Shown one piece after another: positions 24,150 to 34,094 of a stretch of 64,000 nucleotides of DNA. Every line of letters starts with the position of its first letter. Position 1 is the stretch's first letter. This stretch comes from Chitinophaga rupis (GTDB taxonomy: Bacteria; Bacteroidota; Bacteroidia; Chitinophagales; Chitinophagaceae): positions 496,001 to 560,000 of the forward strand of contig NZ_FOBB01000003.1 of the NCBI RefSeq assembly GCF_900109685.1. Direction: 5' to 3'. The position numbers and the translations under genes are program-made. The notes below the pieces were generated by a model, which made no database searches, was not told the DNA's origin, and was given only the letters and a program-made list of their open reading frames with translations.

Positions 24150-24541
24150 GCTTTCCTGCTTTATAGACTGTTAAAGGATTAAACTTGTTATTTAAGTGTC
24201 TCGTTAGGTATTGGAGCATCACGTTAGGTATTAAAGTCGGAAACTGTTGAACGTTATTCTTAGATCAATCGCGTCATCGCGTCATCTCGTAACTGAAATT
24301 AAATTTTTAGAAACCAAAGCTTAAACCAAAGTAACAGCTATTCATAAACCAGATCAGGTGATCTATTGGTAAAACCAATAGTTGTTACAGTCGTAAACTG
24401 TTGAACATTATTCTTTAACCAAATTCCGTCATCACATAATTCAATTTAGAAACCAGAGTTAGAAACCAGGCTAAAAATCAAAGTAACATCTATTCGTAAA
24501 CCATTTACAAGCAATCTATTCGTAAAACCAAAATACCTGTT
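24150..24541. other. Gene-free leader of susC with a duplicated segment
   Basis: A 392-base stretch without a gene. It contains an imperfect direct duplication of about 142 bases: 24235-24378 and 24389-24530 share AAACTGTTGAAC, TTATTCTT, GAAACCA, CAAAGTAACA and the final GTAAAACCA. A short repeat CGTTAGGTATT (24202 and 24222) precedes them. No TAnnTTTG box was seen. It is probably a long 5' leader or a pair of regulator sites. Confidence 0.6.
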
Positions 24542-27500
24542 ATGAAAAGAAAGTTTATCTATTATGCCATTGCATGCATGCTGCTCTCCATAAATGCAAT
24601 GGCCCAGCTTAAGGTAAGCGGGCGGGTTACCAATGCCAGCGATAAAACGCCATTGCCGAATGTAACCATACAGATAAAAGGTACCAGCAACGGTACTATT
24701 ACCAGTGAAAGCGGCACTTTTACCATACAGGTACCTGATGCCAGCTCCGTATTAATTTTCTCTTTTACGGGCTTTACCAGCAAAGAAGTAACCGTAGGTA
24801 ATCAAACCAACATCAGCGTTGCGCTGGAAGAATCAGCCAGCCAGCTGAATGATATTGTGGTGATCGGTTACGGCTCCGCCAAAAAATCCGACCTTACCGG
24901 TTCCGTAGCTTCCGTAAAGGCAGAACAGCTGATGGACAGACCCGTGCCCAACGTATCACAGGCCCTGCAGGGTAAAGTAGCTGGTGTGGATGTAAATATC
25001 AACAGCAGCGCTCCCGGCCAGGTAGCGAAGGTGCGGATCCGCGGTATTGGCTCCATTAACTCTAACATTGATCCGCTGTATGTGGTGGATGGGGTAATTG
25101 GCGTGGATGCAAATGCCCTGAACCCCAGCGACATTGCTTCCATTGAAGTGCTGAAAGATGCATCTTCCACCGCTATCTTCGGCGCACGTGGTGCAAATGG
25201 CGTGATCATCGTGAGCACCAAACGTGGTGTACGCGGCCAAACCCGTGTAAGCTATGAAGGCAATGTGAACGTAAGTGAGCTCTATCGTCACCTGCCTACA
25301 CTGAACTCAGATGAATTTGTGAAAACATATAACCTGGCTTTTGCCAATGCTACCAAATTCGATCCTGATCATGGTACCTGGGCGCCGGACAAAGCCCTGA
25401 ATCACACTAACTTTCCCCTGCTGTTTGATGCAAATGACAAACCGTTGTACAACACCAACTGGGAAAAAGAAGTGTATAAACCGGCTATATCCCACAGCCA
25501 TTACATTAATGTACAGGGCGGTAGTGAAAAGTCTTTATTCAGCTTATCAGCGGGTTACCTGGATCAGGATGGTCTGATGACAGAATCCTGGTTCAAACGT
25601 TATTCTACCCGTTTAACCTTTGATAACGATGTGAACAAATGGCTGAGCGTAGGTGGTAACGTTTCCGTTATTTCCAGCAAACAACGTGTGGTATCTGAGA
25701 GTAACGGCGCGTTGAACGTACCCCGCATGGTAAGTGAAGAAGTGCCCATTTTACCGGTAAAGTATCCTGATGGCAGCTGGGCAGGCAACAACGACATTGC
25801 CGGCCTGGAAGGCGGTCCTAACCCGGTACACATTGCACAGAACAGGTATACACTCAACAACAACCTGCAAGCTATCGGCGATGCTTACCTGAACTTTCAT
25901 ATCACCAAAGACCTGGATTTTAAAACAGACTTTGGTTATAACCTGAATTCTACCAAGGCTAACTACTTCTCTGCAGCCGATCTGCCTCACCTGTCAGCAG
26001 ACCAGGGCGGTGTTGCCACCATTACCAACAATACCAACACTTACTGGCAGTCAGAAAACTATCTGACCTGGAATAAAAAGATCAACGAACGCCAACGCAT
26101 GACCGCCCTGGTAGGTATCTCTTTCCAGCGGTATAACAACGAAAATTTCAATACAGAAGAACAGAACTTCATCAGTGACTTCTTCCAGTACCATAACTTG
26201 GGTGCAGGTTCTGTACGCCAGACCATTGGTTCCGGCGATTATCAGTGGTCCATGAACTCTTACTTTGCGCGTGTTACCTATAACATTAACGAAAAGTATC
26301 TGTTCACCGCAACCGGCAGGTATGATGGTTCTTCCCGTTTTGGTGAGAACAACAAGTACGCGTTCTTCCCGTCAGTAGGCGCCGGCTGGAACATCAGCCA
26401 GGAAGAGTTCATGAAAAAGGCAAGCTGGATAGATCTGCTGAAACTGCGCGCCAGCTACGGTATTTCCGGTAACCAGGAAATTGGCCAGTACCTTTCACAG
26501 CCTCAGATCGTAGCTGATAACACTCCGCTTGGAGGTGCCAACGCATCCATTCTGCTGCCCGGTTACATTGGTAACCCGGACCTGAAATGGGAACGCTCGC
26601 TGCAGTTTGATGCCGGTTTGGAATTTGCCATCTTTAACGGCCGCATTAACCTGAACCTGGACTACTACCGCCGTACTACCAAAGATCTGCTGCTGCAGGC
26701 GCCCATTCCCTGGTCTGCCGGTATGCGCACTGCCAACGTTTACCAGAACGTAGGTTCCGTACGTAACAGTGGTATAGAAGTGAACCTGCAAACGGTGAAC
26801 GTTAAAAGCAAGAACTTAACCTGGACTACCAACTTCATCTTCACCTCCAACAAGAACGAGATCCTGAACCTGAACCGTGGTAATGCAGACATTTTCCCTG
26901 GTCCTAACTTCCTGGGCCAAACCAACGTGTTGCGCGTAGGCCAGCCTATCGGCTCCTTCTATGGTATGACCCGCCTGGGTACTTACAGCACCGACGAAGC
27001 AGCTGAAGCAGCACAACACAGCCTGCTGCCCGGCGACCGTAAGTATATTTATAATGCAGACGGTACACCGTACTACAGCATCATAGGCCGCGCCTATCCG
27101 AAATGGACCGGTATGTTCAGCAGTACCCTGAAATACAAGAACTGGGATTTCTCCTTTGACATTCGTATCGTAGAAGGCGTAAATGCTGCCGCTACTTTCA
27201 AACACTCTACAGAAGACCGTCAAACGCTGGCCAACAGCCTGAAGACTGTACTGGATGCCTGGACGCCTGAACACCAGAACACTATGATCGCACAGGTACG
27301 CAGCTATAAATTCACTCAGGATTCTCACTTTGATACCTGGTGGGTTGAGGATGCTTCTTTCATCCGCGGCCAGAACTTTACGCTGGGCTACAACTTCCCC
27401 GAATCTATGTTCGGCCGTACGAAGATCAACCGCTTACGCGTATACGCCAGTGTACAGAACCTGTTCGTGATCACAGACTACAGCGGTTATGATCCGGAAG

Positions 27501-27613
27501 TTGAAACCTTTAACACTACTTACGGCTCTAACAGTGCGTTTTCACAAAACCTGGATTTCTTCTCCTACCCCCGTCCCCGCGTGTGGAACCTGGGTGTATC
27601 ACTGGGCTTTTAA
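24542..27613 (+). CDS. SusC/RagA-type TonB-linked outer membrane transporter
   Basis: A 1023-residue transporter. Signal peptide (1-21, AMAQ), carboxypeptidase-like regulatory domain (about 24-100: VSGRVTNASDKTPLPNVTIQI), TonB-box-like DIVVIGYGSAKK (about 103-114), plug domain (about 118-235) and beta barrel to the C-terminal strand VWNLGVSLGF. With the following SusD it forms the outer-membrane importer for oligosaccharides, here probably alpha-mannose-containing glycans judging by the linked GH38 and mannose-6-phosphate isomerase genes. Confidence 0.93.
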   Translation: MKRKFIYYAIACMLLSINAMAQLKVSGRVTNASDKTPLPNVTIQIKGTSNGTITSESGTFTIQVPDASSVLIFSFTGFTSKEVTVGNQTNISVALEESASQLNDIVVIGYGSAKKSDLTGSVASVKAEQLMDRPVPNVSQALQGKVAGVDVNINSSAPGQVAKVRIRGIGSINSNIDPLYVVDGVIGVDANALNPSDIASIEVLKDASSTAIFGARGANGVIIVSTKRGVRGQTRVSYEGNVNVSELYRHLPTLNSDEFVKTYNLAFANATKFDPDHGTWAPDKALNHTNFPLLFDANDKPLYNTNWEKEVYKPAISHSHYINVQGGSEKSLFSLSAGYLDQDGLMTESWFKRYSTRLTFDNDVNKWLSVGGNVSVISSKQRVVSESNGALNVPRMVSEEVPILPVKYPDGSWAGNNDIAGLEGGPNPVHIAQNRYTLNNNLQAIGDAYLNFHITKDLDFKTDFGYNLNSTKANYFSAADLPHLSADQGGVATITNNTNTYWQSENYLTWNKKINERQRMTALVGISFQRYNNENFNTEEQNFISDFFQYHNLGAGSVRQTIGSGDYQWSMNSYFARVTYNINEKYLFTATGRYDGSSRFGENNKYAFFPSVGAGWNISQEEFMKKASWIDLLKLRASYGISGNQEIGQYLSQPQIVADNTPLGGANASILLPGYIGNPDLKWERSLQFDAGLEFAIFNGRINLNLDYYRRTTKDLLLQAPIPWSAGMRTANVYQNVGSVRNSGIEVNLQTVNVKSKNLTWTTNFIFTSNKNEILNLNRGNADIFPGPNFLGQTNVLRVGQPIGSFYGMTRLGTYSTDEAAEAAQHSLLPGDRKYIYNADGTPYYSIIGRAYPKWTGMFSSTLKYKNWDFSFDIRIVEGVNAAATFKHSTEDRQTLANSLKTVLDAWTPEHQNTMIAQVRSYKFTQDSHFDTWWVEDASFIRGQNFTLGYNFPESMFGRTKINRLRVYASVQNLFVITDYSGYDPEVETFNTTYGSNSAFSQNLDFFSYPRPRVWNLGVSLGF

Positions 27614-27677
27614 CAGCTAAGTGAAACGGATGTAATGATGTTCCTTAAAACCAAGTGAAAACAAAAACTTAAGAAAA

Positions 27678-29183
27678 ATGAAAACAGTAAAAAATATATT
27701 ATTAGCGGCGCTGGTGCTAACGAGCTTTTCCTGTAAAAAGTTCCTGGAAGAAAAGCCCACCGGTTTTATTAAACCCGGCACCCCGCTTTCCGGCACTAAA
27801 GTGGCCCATGCATTTGCCAATGGCTGCTACGAAGATCTGCAAGGCTTCCTGGCCGGACAAGACGGCTCTTACGGCGGCAATACTTATAACCTGATGGAGT
27901 TTATGACCGGTAAGGCCAACAGTGACCTGGGACAAACCGGCTTTGTGACCTTCCAGAACCTGAGCTATGGTACTACCTCCTTTTACGTGGACACCTGGTG
28001 GAGACGCCTGTACCAGGGTGTAGGCGCCTGCAACTCTGCGCTGGAAAACCTGCCCAATGTTACCAATGTACCGGATGCGGATAAAACCAATATGCTGGCA
28101 GAAGCCCATGCACTGCGCGCTTTATACTACTTCTGGCTGGTACGCATGTACGGCGCTGTGCCCATGGTAACCAGCGTAGCTAAAACTGCCGATGAAACCT
28201 ATGTTCCCCGCACACCGGCAAAGGATATTTATGATAAGATCATTATTCCTGATCTGCTGGAAGCTGAAAAATCAACACTTCCCTGGTCTGACAATACCGG
28301 TCACATATCCATGGCTGCTGTTCAATCCATCATGGCTGATGTGTACCTGACTTACGCAGGCGCAGCTATTAACGGTGGCGCTACCAATTATGCAGAAGCT
28401 GCCAAACATGCCAAGCTGGCTATTGACAACGGCGGTGCTTCCCTGTTCACTGAATACAGGGACATGGTTAACCCGGCAAATAAGAACAAGGGAGAATTTA
28501 TTTTCCAGGTACAGTATGATGCCAGCATACCATCTAACAACCCGCTGACACCGCTGCTTATTCCGAACTACTCAGGTATCTCCCAATACTCAGATGAATA
28601 TGGTTCCGTGTATCCCACCAACCAGTTCATTGCATCTTTCCCTGCGGGCGATAAGCGCGTACAGGAGCGTCAGTTCTTCTTTACAAAGTATAAAAGCAAG
28701 AGCGGTACAGATACCATCACGTTCCGCCATCCTTACATTTACAAATACTTTGATTCATCTGCAGTAGTTAACACTGCCAAGTCAAACCTGAACTATACGC
28801 TGTACCGCCTGGCCGATGTGTATCTGATGTATGCAGAAGCATCTAACCGTGCAGAAGGCGGGCCTAATGCCGATGCCATTAAGTACGTAAATGCTATCCG
28901 TGCACGCGCAAAACTGGCGCCCATTGGTGCTTTAGGACAGGCTGCCTTTGAGCAGGAAGTATGGCTGCAGCGTTATTATGAGCTGTGCTTTGAGAACAAG
29001 ATGTGGTTTGATATGATACGCACGCGCAAAGTACATAACGATGTTACCGGCGCATGGGATAATTTTGTTGGACACAAAACTGTATTCAACGCTACGTTTG
29101 GAGAAAAGCAATTACTGTTCCCGCTTCCCAAACAGGAAACGGATGTGAACCCTGCTATTTTGCCTAACAATCCTGGCTTCTAA
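27678..29183 (+). CDS. SusD/RagB-family glycan-binding lipoprotein
   Basis: A 501-residue surface lipoprotein, lid of the SusC transporter. Lipobox TSFSC (Cys19) followed by KKFLEEKPTGF, then the TPR-rich SusD fold: AEAHALRALYYFWLVRMYG (about 135-153), PAKDIYDKIIIPDL and YRLADVYLMYAEASNR. The C-terminal region ends LFPLPKQETDVNPAILPNNPGF-like, the normal end of the family. It lies 64 bases after susC and is followed by a strong terminator, so the two form the core operon. Confidence 0.93.
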   Translation: MKTVKNILLAALVLTSFSCKKFLEEKPTGFIKPGTPLSGTKVAHAFANGCYEDLQGFLAGQDGSYGGNTYNLMEFMTGKANSDLGQTGFVTFQNLSYGTTSFYVDTWWRRLYQGVGACNSALENLPNVTNVPDADKTNMLAEAHALRALYYFWLVRMYGAVPMVTSVAKTADETYVPRTPAKDIYDKIIIPDLLEAEKSTLPWSDNTGHISMAAVQSIMADVYLTYAGAAINGGATNYAEAAKHAKLAIDNGGASLFTEYRDMVNPANKNKGEFIFQVQYDASIPSNNPLTPLLIPNYSGISQYSDEYGSVYPTNQFIASFPAGDKRVQERQFFFTKYKSKSGTDTITFRHPYIYKYFDSSAVVNTAKSNLNYTLYRLADVYLMYAEASNRAEGGPNADAIKYVNAIRARAKLAPIGALGQAAFEQEVWLQRYYELCFENKMWFDMIRTRKVHNDVTGAWDNFVGHKTVFNATFGEKQLLFPLPKQETDVNPAILPNNPGF

Positions 29184-29202
29184 TATTGTTCATACAAAGT
29201 GT

Positions 29203-29234
29203 AAAAAGCCCACCGGAATCCGGTGGGCTTTTTT
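29203..29234 (+). terminator. Strong intrinsic terminator after susD
   Basis: AAAAAGCCCACCGGA (29203-29217) pairs perfectly with TCCGGTGGGCTTTTT (29219-29233) over a tiny loop, followed by T residues. It ends the susCD transcript; the GH38 gene downstream has its own promoter. Confidence 0.9.
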
Positions 29235-29288
29235 GTTTTCGTCACTTATCTATTTCTGCTGAAAATCCCTATAAATAAAGAATTTTAG

Positions 29289-29325
29289 TTGGAGAAGTGC
29301 AAATATGTATATATGTTTGTACATA
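29289..29325 (+). promoter_or_regulatory. Promoter/operator of the GH38 gene, twin of the 22784 element
   Basis: TTG (29289-29291), 20 bases, then TATGTTTG (29312-29319) inside the palindrome TATGT-TTGT-ACATA (29312-29325). The predicted start of transcription leaves a leader of only about 12-14 bases before the ATG at 29339. Confidence 0.7.
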
Positions 29326-29338
29326 TTGAACTGCATGT

Positions 29339-32221
29339 ATGAAACCAAGACTGTTTAACCTGGTTGCGCTCATCTTTTTATGCGGTACTACCGCTTATGC
29401 GCAGCAACAATCCTCCTTTACTTCTGTTGCCTTACAGCCCACTACTGCTTACCTGCAGCATAATGGCAAAGCATGCAGAATGGTGCGGCTGGTATTTCAC
29501 GGCGGTCTTAGTTATACAGGCGGGCAGCTGTATATTTCATTTAACGGCTTGCAGGACAGCCTGCCCATAGCCGCTGCAGCAGCAGGTTTGAAAGATTATG
29601 AAATTCCTTTACCCGGCACGCCAGTTACAAAGGATGAGCAGGTGTATGTATGTTATACTTCCGGTGGACAGCAGTACACCGCCCGCTGCATAGTATCGCC
29701 TGCACGTACAGACTGGAAGGTATATGTAATGCCGCACTCCCATGTAGATGTTGGTTATACCAATGTGCAGTCAAAAGTGCTGGCCATTCACATGAATAAC
29801 ATTGATGAAGCTATTAAGATAGCAGAACGTTCTGCCGCTTATCCCGCAGAAGCGCGTTTTAAATGGAATACGGAAGCCATTTGGGTGGTGGAGCATTACC
29901 TGGCTTTATCTGACGAAGCAAAACAGCGCCGCTTCTGGGATGCTGTTAAAAAGGGATGGATCAACCTGGACGGCGGTTATGGCAACATTAACACCAGCGC
30001 CACCAGCGCCGCGCAGCTCATGCATATGTTCTACACCGGCGTTCGTTTGGGTAAGGAGCATGGCATAACCGTTAACTCCATGTTCCAGGGCGACGTACCC
30101 GGCGCTTCCTGGGGCCTGGCTGCACAATCGGATATTACCGGTGTACATTATTTCCTGAGCGCGCCCAATGCATCGGACCGTATTGGCAGCGCAGACCAGT
30201 GGCGCGATAAACCTTTTTACTGGCAGTCGCCTTCCGGCGGGCAAAAGCTGCTGTTCTGGCAATCCTCCCCCTACTCCATCGGTTACCAGATCAAAGGCGA
30301 TAAAATTCCTAACTTTTTCACGATAGAAGACCCCAAACCTCATTACACCGGCCACCCGGAAGAAAATTTCCTGGATCCTTTTTTGTTTGATTACCTGGCT
30401 AAGCTGGAGCAAAAAGGATTTCCCTACAACATGACCTTACTCACCTGGGCTATGAGCGATAATGCGCCCATTGACCCGGAGCTGCCGGAAGCGGTAAAAG
30501 CCTGGAATGAAAGGTATGCATCTCCCAAACTGATCATCACCTCTGCCAAACAATTCTTACAGGATTTTGAAAGCGCCAATAAAGATAAGATACCCCTGGT
30601 GGCCGGTGACTACACAGAGTTCTGGACAGATGGTATTGCATCTGCCGCACGGGAAACAGGCATTAACCGCAATGCCTCCGACCGTTTGCAGCAGGCCGGC
30701 GCCATCTGGGCATTACGGGCCAAACCCAATTACCCAGCCGCTGATTTTGATACGGCCTGGACCAACATCATTATGTTCAACGAGCATACCTGGGGCGCCT
30801 ACAACAGCGTTTCGCATCCGGAGGATCCCAAGGTTATATCCCAATGGGATTACAAAAAGGCATTTGCATTAAATGGAGCCGCTCAAACCAATGCGCTGCT
30901 TACTAAAAGTGAGGCAGGCGAAGCCACCGCTACCAGTGCGGTAGATGTGTTCAATACGCTTTCACAGCGCCGCACAGAACTGGTAGTGGTGCCTGCCTCA
31001 CTTAGCAGCGCAGGCGACCTGGTAAAGGATCATAAAGGCAACAAAATACCTTCCCAGCGCCTCAGCAGCGGGGAGCTGGCTTTCCGGGTACAGGATATAC
31101 CGCCTTTTTCCAAACAGCGTTTCACCATTCAAAAAGGAGACGCCTATATAACGGACAAGGCTACTGTAAAAGGCAACACCTTACAGAATGGTATTTATAC
31201 CATTACCCTGGATGAAAAGACCGGCAACATTACCCGCCTGCAAAAGAAAGGCAGCACGATAAACCTGGCCGATTCTGCAGGACTGAACCAATACACCTAC
31301 CTGCCCGGCGACTCTGCTGAGAAGATACAATACGCCGCCAATGCGCGCATACAGGTAAAAGAAAAAGGCCCGCTGGTGGTAAGCCTGCTGGTAAATGCCA
31401 CAGCGCCCGGTACTAATGGGCTGCAGCAGGAAATTAAGCTGGTAGCAGGTATAGACCGTGTAGAGCTGATTAACACTATTGATAAACAAGCCATTGGCGA
31501 CAAGGAAAGCGTACACTTTGTATTTCCTTTCCACGTGCCCGGTGCACAGGTACGCTACAGCATTCCCTGGGGCAGCATTACAGCAGAAGCAGACCAGCTG
31601 CCCTGGACTAACCGTAACTGGTATACGCAGCAGCGCTGGGTAGATGTATCCAATAAAGACATGGGCGTTACCTGGAGCAGCCCGGATGCGCCCCTGTTTG
31701 AAATAGGCCGCTACCCTACCGCCGGTTTAATAGGTGGGCTGCACTTCTCCCCGTTATGGCGCTCCTTTACGGAGCAGCAGCCGGTTATTGCATCATGGGT
31801 AATGAACAACTTATGGCATACCAACTTCCGCCGCGATCAGCAAGGTCCGGCCACTTTCCGCTATTACCTGCAGGTGCACAAAGCCTATGATGTAGTAGCC
31901 GCCAATCAATACGGCCTGGCCAACCACCAGCCGCTGGTAGCTACAGCAGCCACGGGCGCTATGGAAGAATCATTGTTCTTCAGCATAAATGCTCCCACTG
32001 TTTATGTTGAGAATATAAGCCCTGCCCGCGATGGTAAAGGCGTGCTGCTGCAGCTGGTAAATGCCGCTGCCACACCAGCACAGGTAAGCCTGCAGCCAAA
32101 GGACCATAGCGGATTAAACATTCACCAAAGCAATCTGCTGGAAGAAGACGGCAACGAATTAGGCAGCACATTTACCATGCCCGCCAAAGGAATTATGATG
32201 ATACGCGTAACAACCCGATAA
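29339..32221 (+). CDS. Exported GH38-type alpha-mannosidase
   Basis: A 960-residue glycosidase. Signal peptide 1-21 (TTAYAQ). The GH38 N-terminal catalytic domain is marked by MPHSHVDVGYT (residues 131-141), where His135 and Asp137 would be zinc ligands. The nucleophile is probably Asp252 in MFQGDVPGASWG, followed by the NEHTWGAYNS segment (about 480-490) and a large beta C-terminal domain with retained WYTQQRWVDVSN. Predicted to trim alpha-mannose from glycans in the periplasm. It starts a run of four closely spaced genes (gap 25, then overlaps of 4 and 22 bases) that handle the released sugar. Confidence 0.88.
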   Translation: MKPRLFNLVALIFLCGTTAYAQQQSSFTSVALQPTTAYLQHNGKACRMVRLVFHGGLSYTGGQLYISFNGLQDSLPIAAAAAGLKDYEIPLPGTPVTKDEQVYVCYTSGGQQYTARCIVSPARTDWKVYVMPHSHVDVGYTNVQSKVLAIHMNNIDEAIKIAERSAAYPAEARFKWNTEAIWVVEHYLALSDEAKQRRFWDAVKKGWINLDGGYGNINTSATSAAQLMHMFYTGVRLGKEHGITVNSMFQGDVPGASWGLAAQSDITGVHYFLSAPNASDRIGSADQWRDKPFYWQSPSGGQKLLFWQSSPYSIGYQIKGDKIPNFFTIEDPKPHYTGHPEENFLDPFLFDYLAKLEQKGFPYNMTLLTWAMSDNAPIDPELPEAVKAWNERYASPKLIITSAKQFLQDFESANKDKIPLVAGDYTEFWTDGIASAARETGINRNASDRLQQAGAIWALRAKPNYPAADFDTAWTNIIMFNEHTWGAYNSVSHPEDPKVISQWDYKKAFALNGAAQTNALLTKSEAGEATATSAVDVFNTLSQRRTELVVVPASLSSAGDLVKDHKGNKIPSQRLSSGELAFRVQDIPPFSKQRFTIQKGDAYITDKATVKGNTLQNGIYTITLDEKTGNITRLQKKGSTINLADSAGLNQYTYLPGDSAEKIQYAANARIQVKEKGPLVVSLLVNATAPGTNGLQQEIKLVAGIDRVELINTIDKQAIGDKESVHFVFPFHVPGAQVRYSIPWGSITAEADQLPWTNRNWYTQQRWVDVSNKDMGVTWSSPDAPLFEIGRYPTAGLIGGLHFSPLWRSFTEQQPVIASWVMNNLWHTNFRRDQQGPATFRYYLQVHKAYDVVAANQYGLANHQPLVATAATGAMEESLFFSINAPTVYVENISPARDGKGVLLQLVNAAATPAQVSLQPKDHSGLNIHQSNLLEEDGNELGSTFTMPAKGIMMIRVTTR

Positions 32222-32246
32222 AAGAAAACTGACAGGTACTACACTC

Positions 32247-34094
32247 ATGGATACAACAACACAGGGGCCGCTTATGAACAGCGGCCGGGAAAAGCAGCTG
32301 GAATGGAGAGAAAGCTCGCAACCCTTATTGCCACTACATAACCACAGGCAGCCCGCTAACGGTTATAATATTTACCCAACACATGCGCTGGGTACCGGAA
32401 AAATATTTACCGGCTATGCCACACTGGCTGCCTGGATAGCTACACAGCCTATAGTGCTGATAGATGGCTATACCGGCATTTGCTGGGATACCGTACAACA
32501 GTCATTAGACCAGGAGCTGCAACAGCAGGGCCTGCGCGTAAAATGGCATTATACCGTACCATTGCTGAAACCAGCGCAGGAGGTACAGCAGTTAGTAGCG
32601 CCTTTTATTGGCGAAGAAGGGGATGTTTGGGGCACAAGAACCACGCTTACATTAACAGACTTCTTTCAGCCCGGCGCGCTGAATACCCTGCAGTTTGATA
32701 CCAGCGCTATTCACATTGTGATAGGTACCGGCGCTGCATTAACACATACACTTGCCCCGGTAATTTATTTAGACCTTCCCAAGAACGAGCTGCAGTACCG
32801 CATGCGTGCCGGCGCCGCTACCAACCTGGGTAACACGCAGGTGGAAGCATACAATGAAATGTACAAACGCGCCTATTTTGTGGACTGGGTGGTGCTGAAT
32901 AATTATAAACAATCCCTGGGCAAACGCATTACCATTATGACAGATACCCAGTGGCGCAACACGCTCAGCTGGATATTTAACACGGATCTGCAGGCAGGCA
33001 TTGACAGCTTAAGCCGCAATACCTTCCGCGTACGGCCCTGGTTTGAAGCCGGCGCCTGGGGCGGGCAATGGATGAAGGAACATATTCCCGGCCTGAACCG
33101 GGAGGAAACAAATTATGCCTGGTCTTTTGAAATGATTGTGCCGGAGAACGGAGTAATATTTGAAAGCGATAATAACCTGCTGGAAATTCCTTTTGAATGG
33201 CTGATGTTTTACCGGCATAACGCTATTTTAGGCAACCACGCCGACATTTTCCAATACGAGTTCCCCATCCGTTTTGATTTCCTGGATACATTTGACGGCG
33301 GTAACCTGTCCATACAATGTCACCCTTTCCTGCAATACATACGCGACAATTTTGGAGAGAACATTACGCAGGATGAAACCTATTACATACTGGATTGTAA
33401 GGACGATGCCGGTGTGTACCTGGGTTTTCAGCAGGGAATAAACCCCGCCGCTTTCCGTAACGCACTGGAAAACAGCCGGGATAATCAGCAGCCTATTAAC
33501 ATTACAGACTACGTGCAGCTGCACAAAGCTGCAAAGCACGACCTGTTCTTAATACCTAACGGCACCATACATAGTGCAGGTGCTAATAATCTGGTGTTGG
33601 AGATCAGCGCCACACCGTATATTTTTACGTTTAAAATGTATGACTGGTTAAGACCGGGCCTTGATGGCAAGCCCCGGTCCATCAGCATAGACCATGCATT
33701 CAACAACCTGGATTTCAGCAGACAGGGAGCTATTGTTACGCAGCAGTTACGGTCTGTACCCACCACTATTAAAGCGGGTACCGATTGGCAGATTGTGCAC
33801 GTACCTACCCATGCTGTTCACTTTTATGACGTTCACCGTTTGGAGTTTGATACCACCATTACCGTACCTACCGGCAACTGCTGCCTGGTGCTGATGCTGG
33901 TAGAAGGTACTTCCATTAACGTAACCACTGCCGGCGGGCAAACAACGGTATACCATTATGCGGAAACTTTTGTAATACCTGCAGCAGCGGAGGTTTGCAC
34001 CTTTACCAATAACGGCAGCCAACGCGCAAAAGTGGTACAGGCTTTTTTAAAACCGGAACACCCGATCTTTAACGATCTTATTTCAGGAAAATGA
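32247..34094 (+). CDS. Class I mannose-6-phosphate isomerase with N-terminal kinase-like domain
   Basis: A 615-residue cytoplasmic protein. The C-terminal half (about 255-610) is a type I phosphomannose isomerase: zinc ligands are expected at Gln357/His359 (QCHPFLQY), Glu377 (QDETYY) and His442 (PNGTIHSAG). It converts mannose-6-phosphate to fructose-6-phosphate. The first 250 residues are extra: an alpha/beta region with VLIDGYTGICWDT (69-82) and VIYLDLPKNELQYRMRAG (172-189) recalls the uridine-kinase/phosphoribulokinase P-loop fold, but the GxxxxGK[ST] loop is not present, so this domain is probably not a kinase. It overlaps the permease gene by ATGA. Confidence 0.85.
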   Translation: MDTTTQGPLMNSGREKQLEWRESSQPLLPLHNHRQPANGYNIYPTHALGTGKIFTGYATLAAWIATQPIVLIDGYTGICWDTVQQSLDQELQQQGLRVKWHYTVPLLKPAQEVQQLVAPFIGEEGDVWGTRTTLTLTDFFQPGALNTLQFDTSAIHIVIGTGAALTHTLAPVIYLDLPKNELQYRMRAGAATNLGNTQVEAYNEMYKRAYFVDWVVLNNYKQSLGKRITIMTDTQWRNTLSWIFNTDLQAGIDSLSRNTFRVRPWFEAGAWGGQWMKEHIPGLNREETNYAWSFEMIVPENGVIFESDNNLLEIPFEWLMFYRHNAILGNHADIFQYEFPIRFDFLDTFDGGNLSIQCHPFLQYIRDNFGENITQDETYYILDCKDDAGVYLGFQQGINPAAFRNALENSRDNQQPINITDYVQLHKAAKHDLFLIPNGTIHSAGANNLVLEISATPYIFTFKMYDWLRPGLDGKPRSISIDHAFNNLDFSRQGAIVTQQLRSVPTTIKAGTDWQIVHVPTHAVHFYDVHRLEFDTTITVPTGNCCLVLMLVEGTSINVTTAGGQTTVYHYAETFVIPAAAEVCTFTNNGSQRAKVVQAFLKPEHPIFNDLISGK

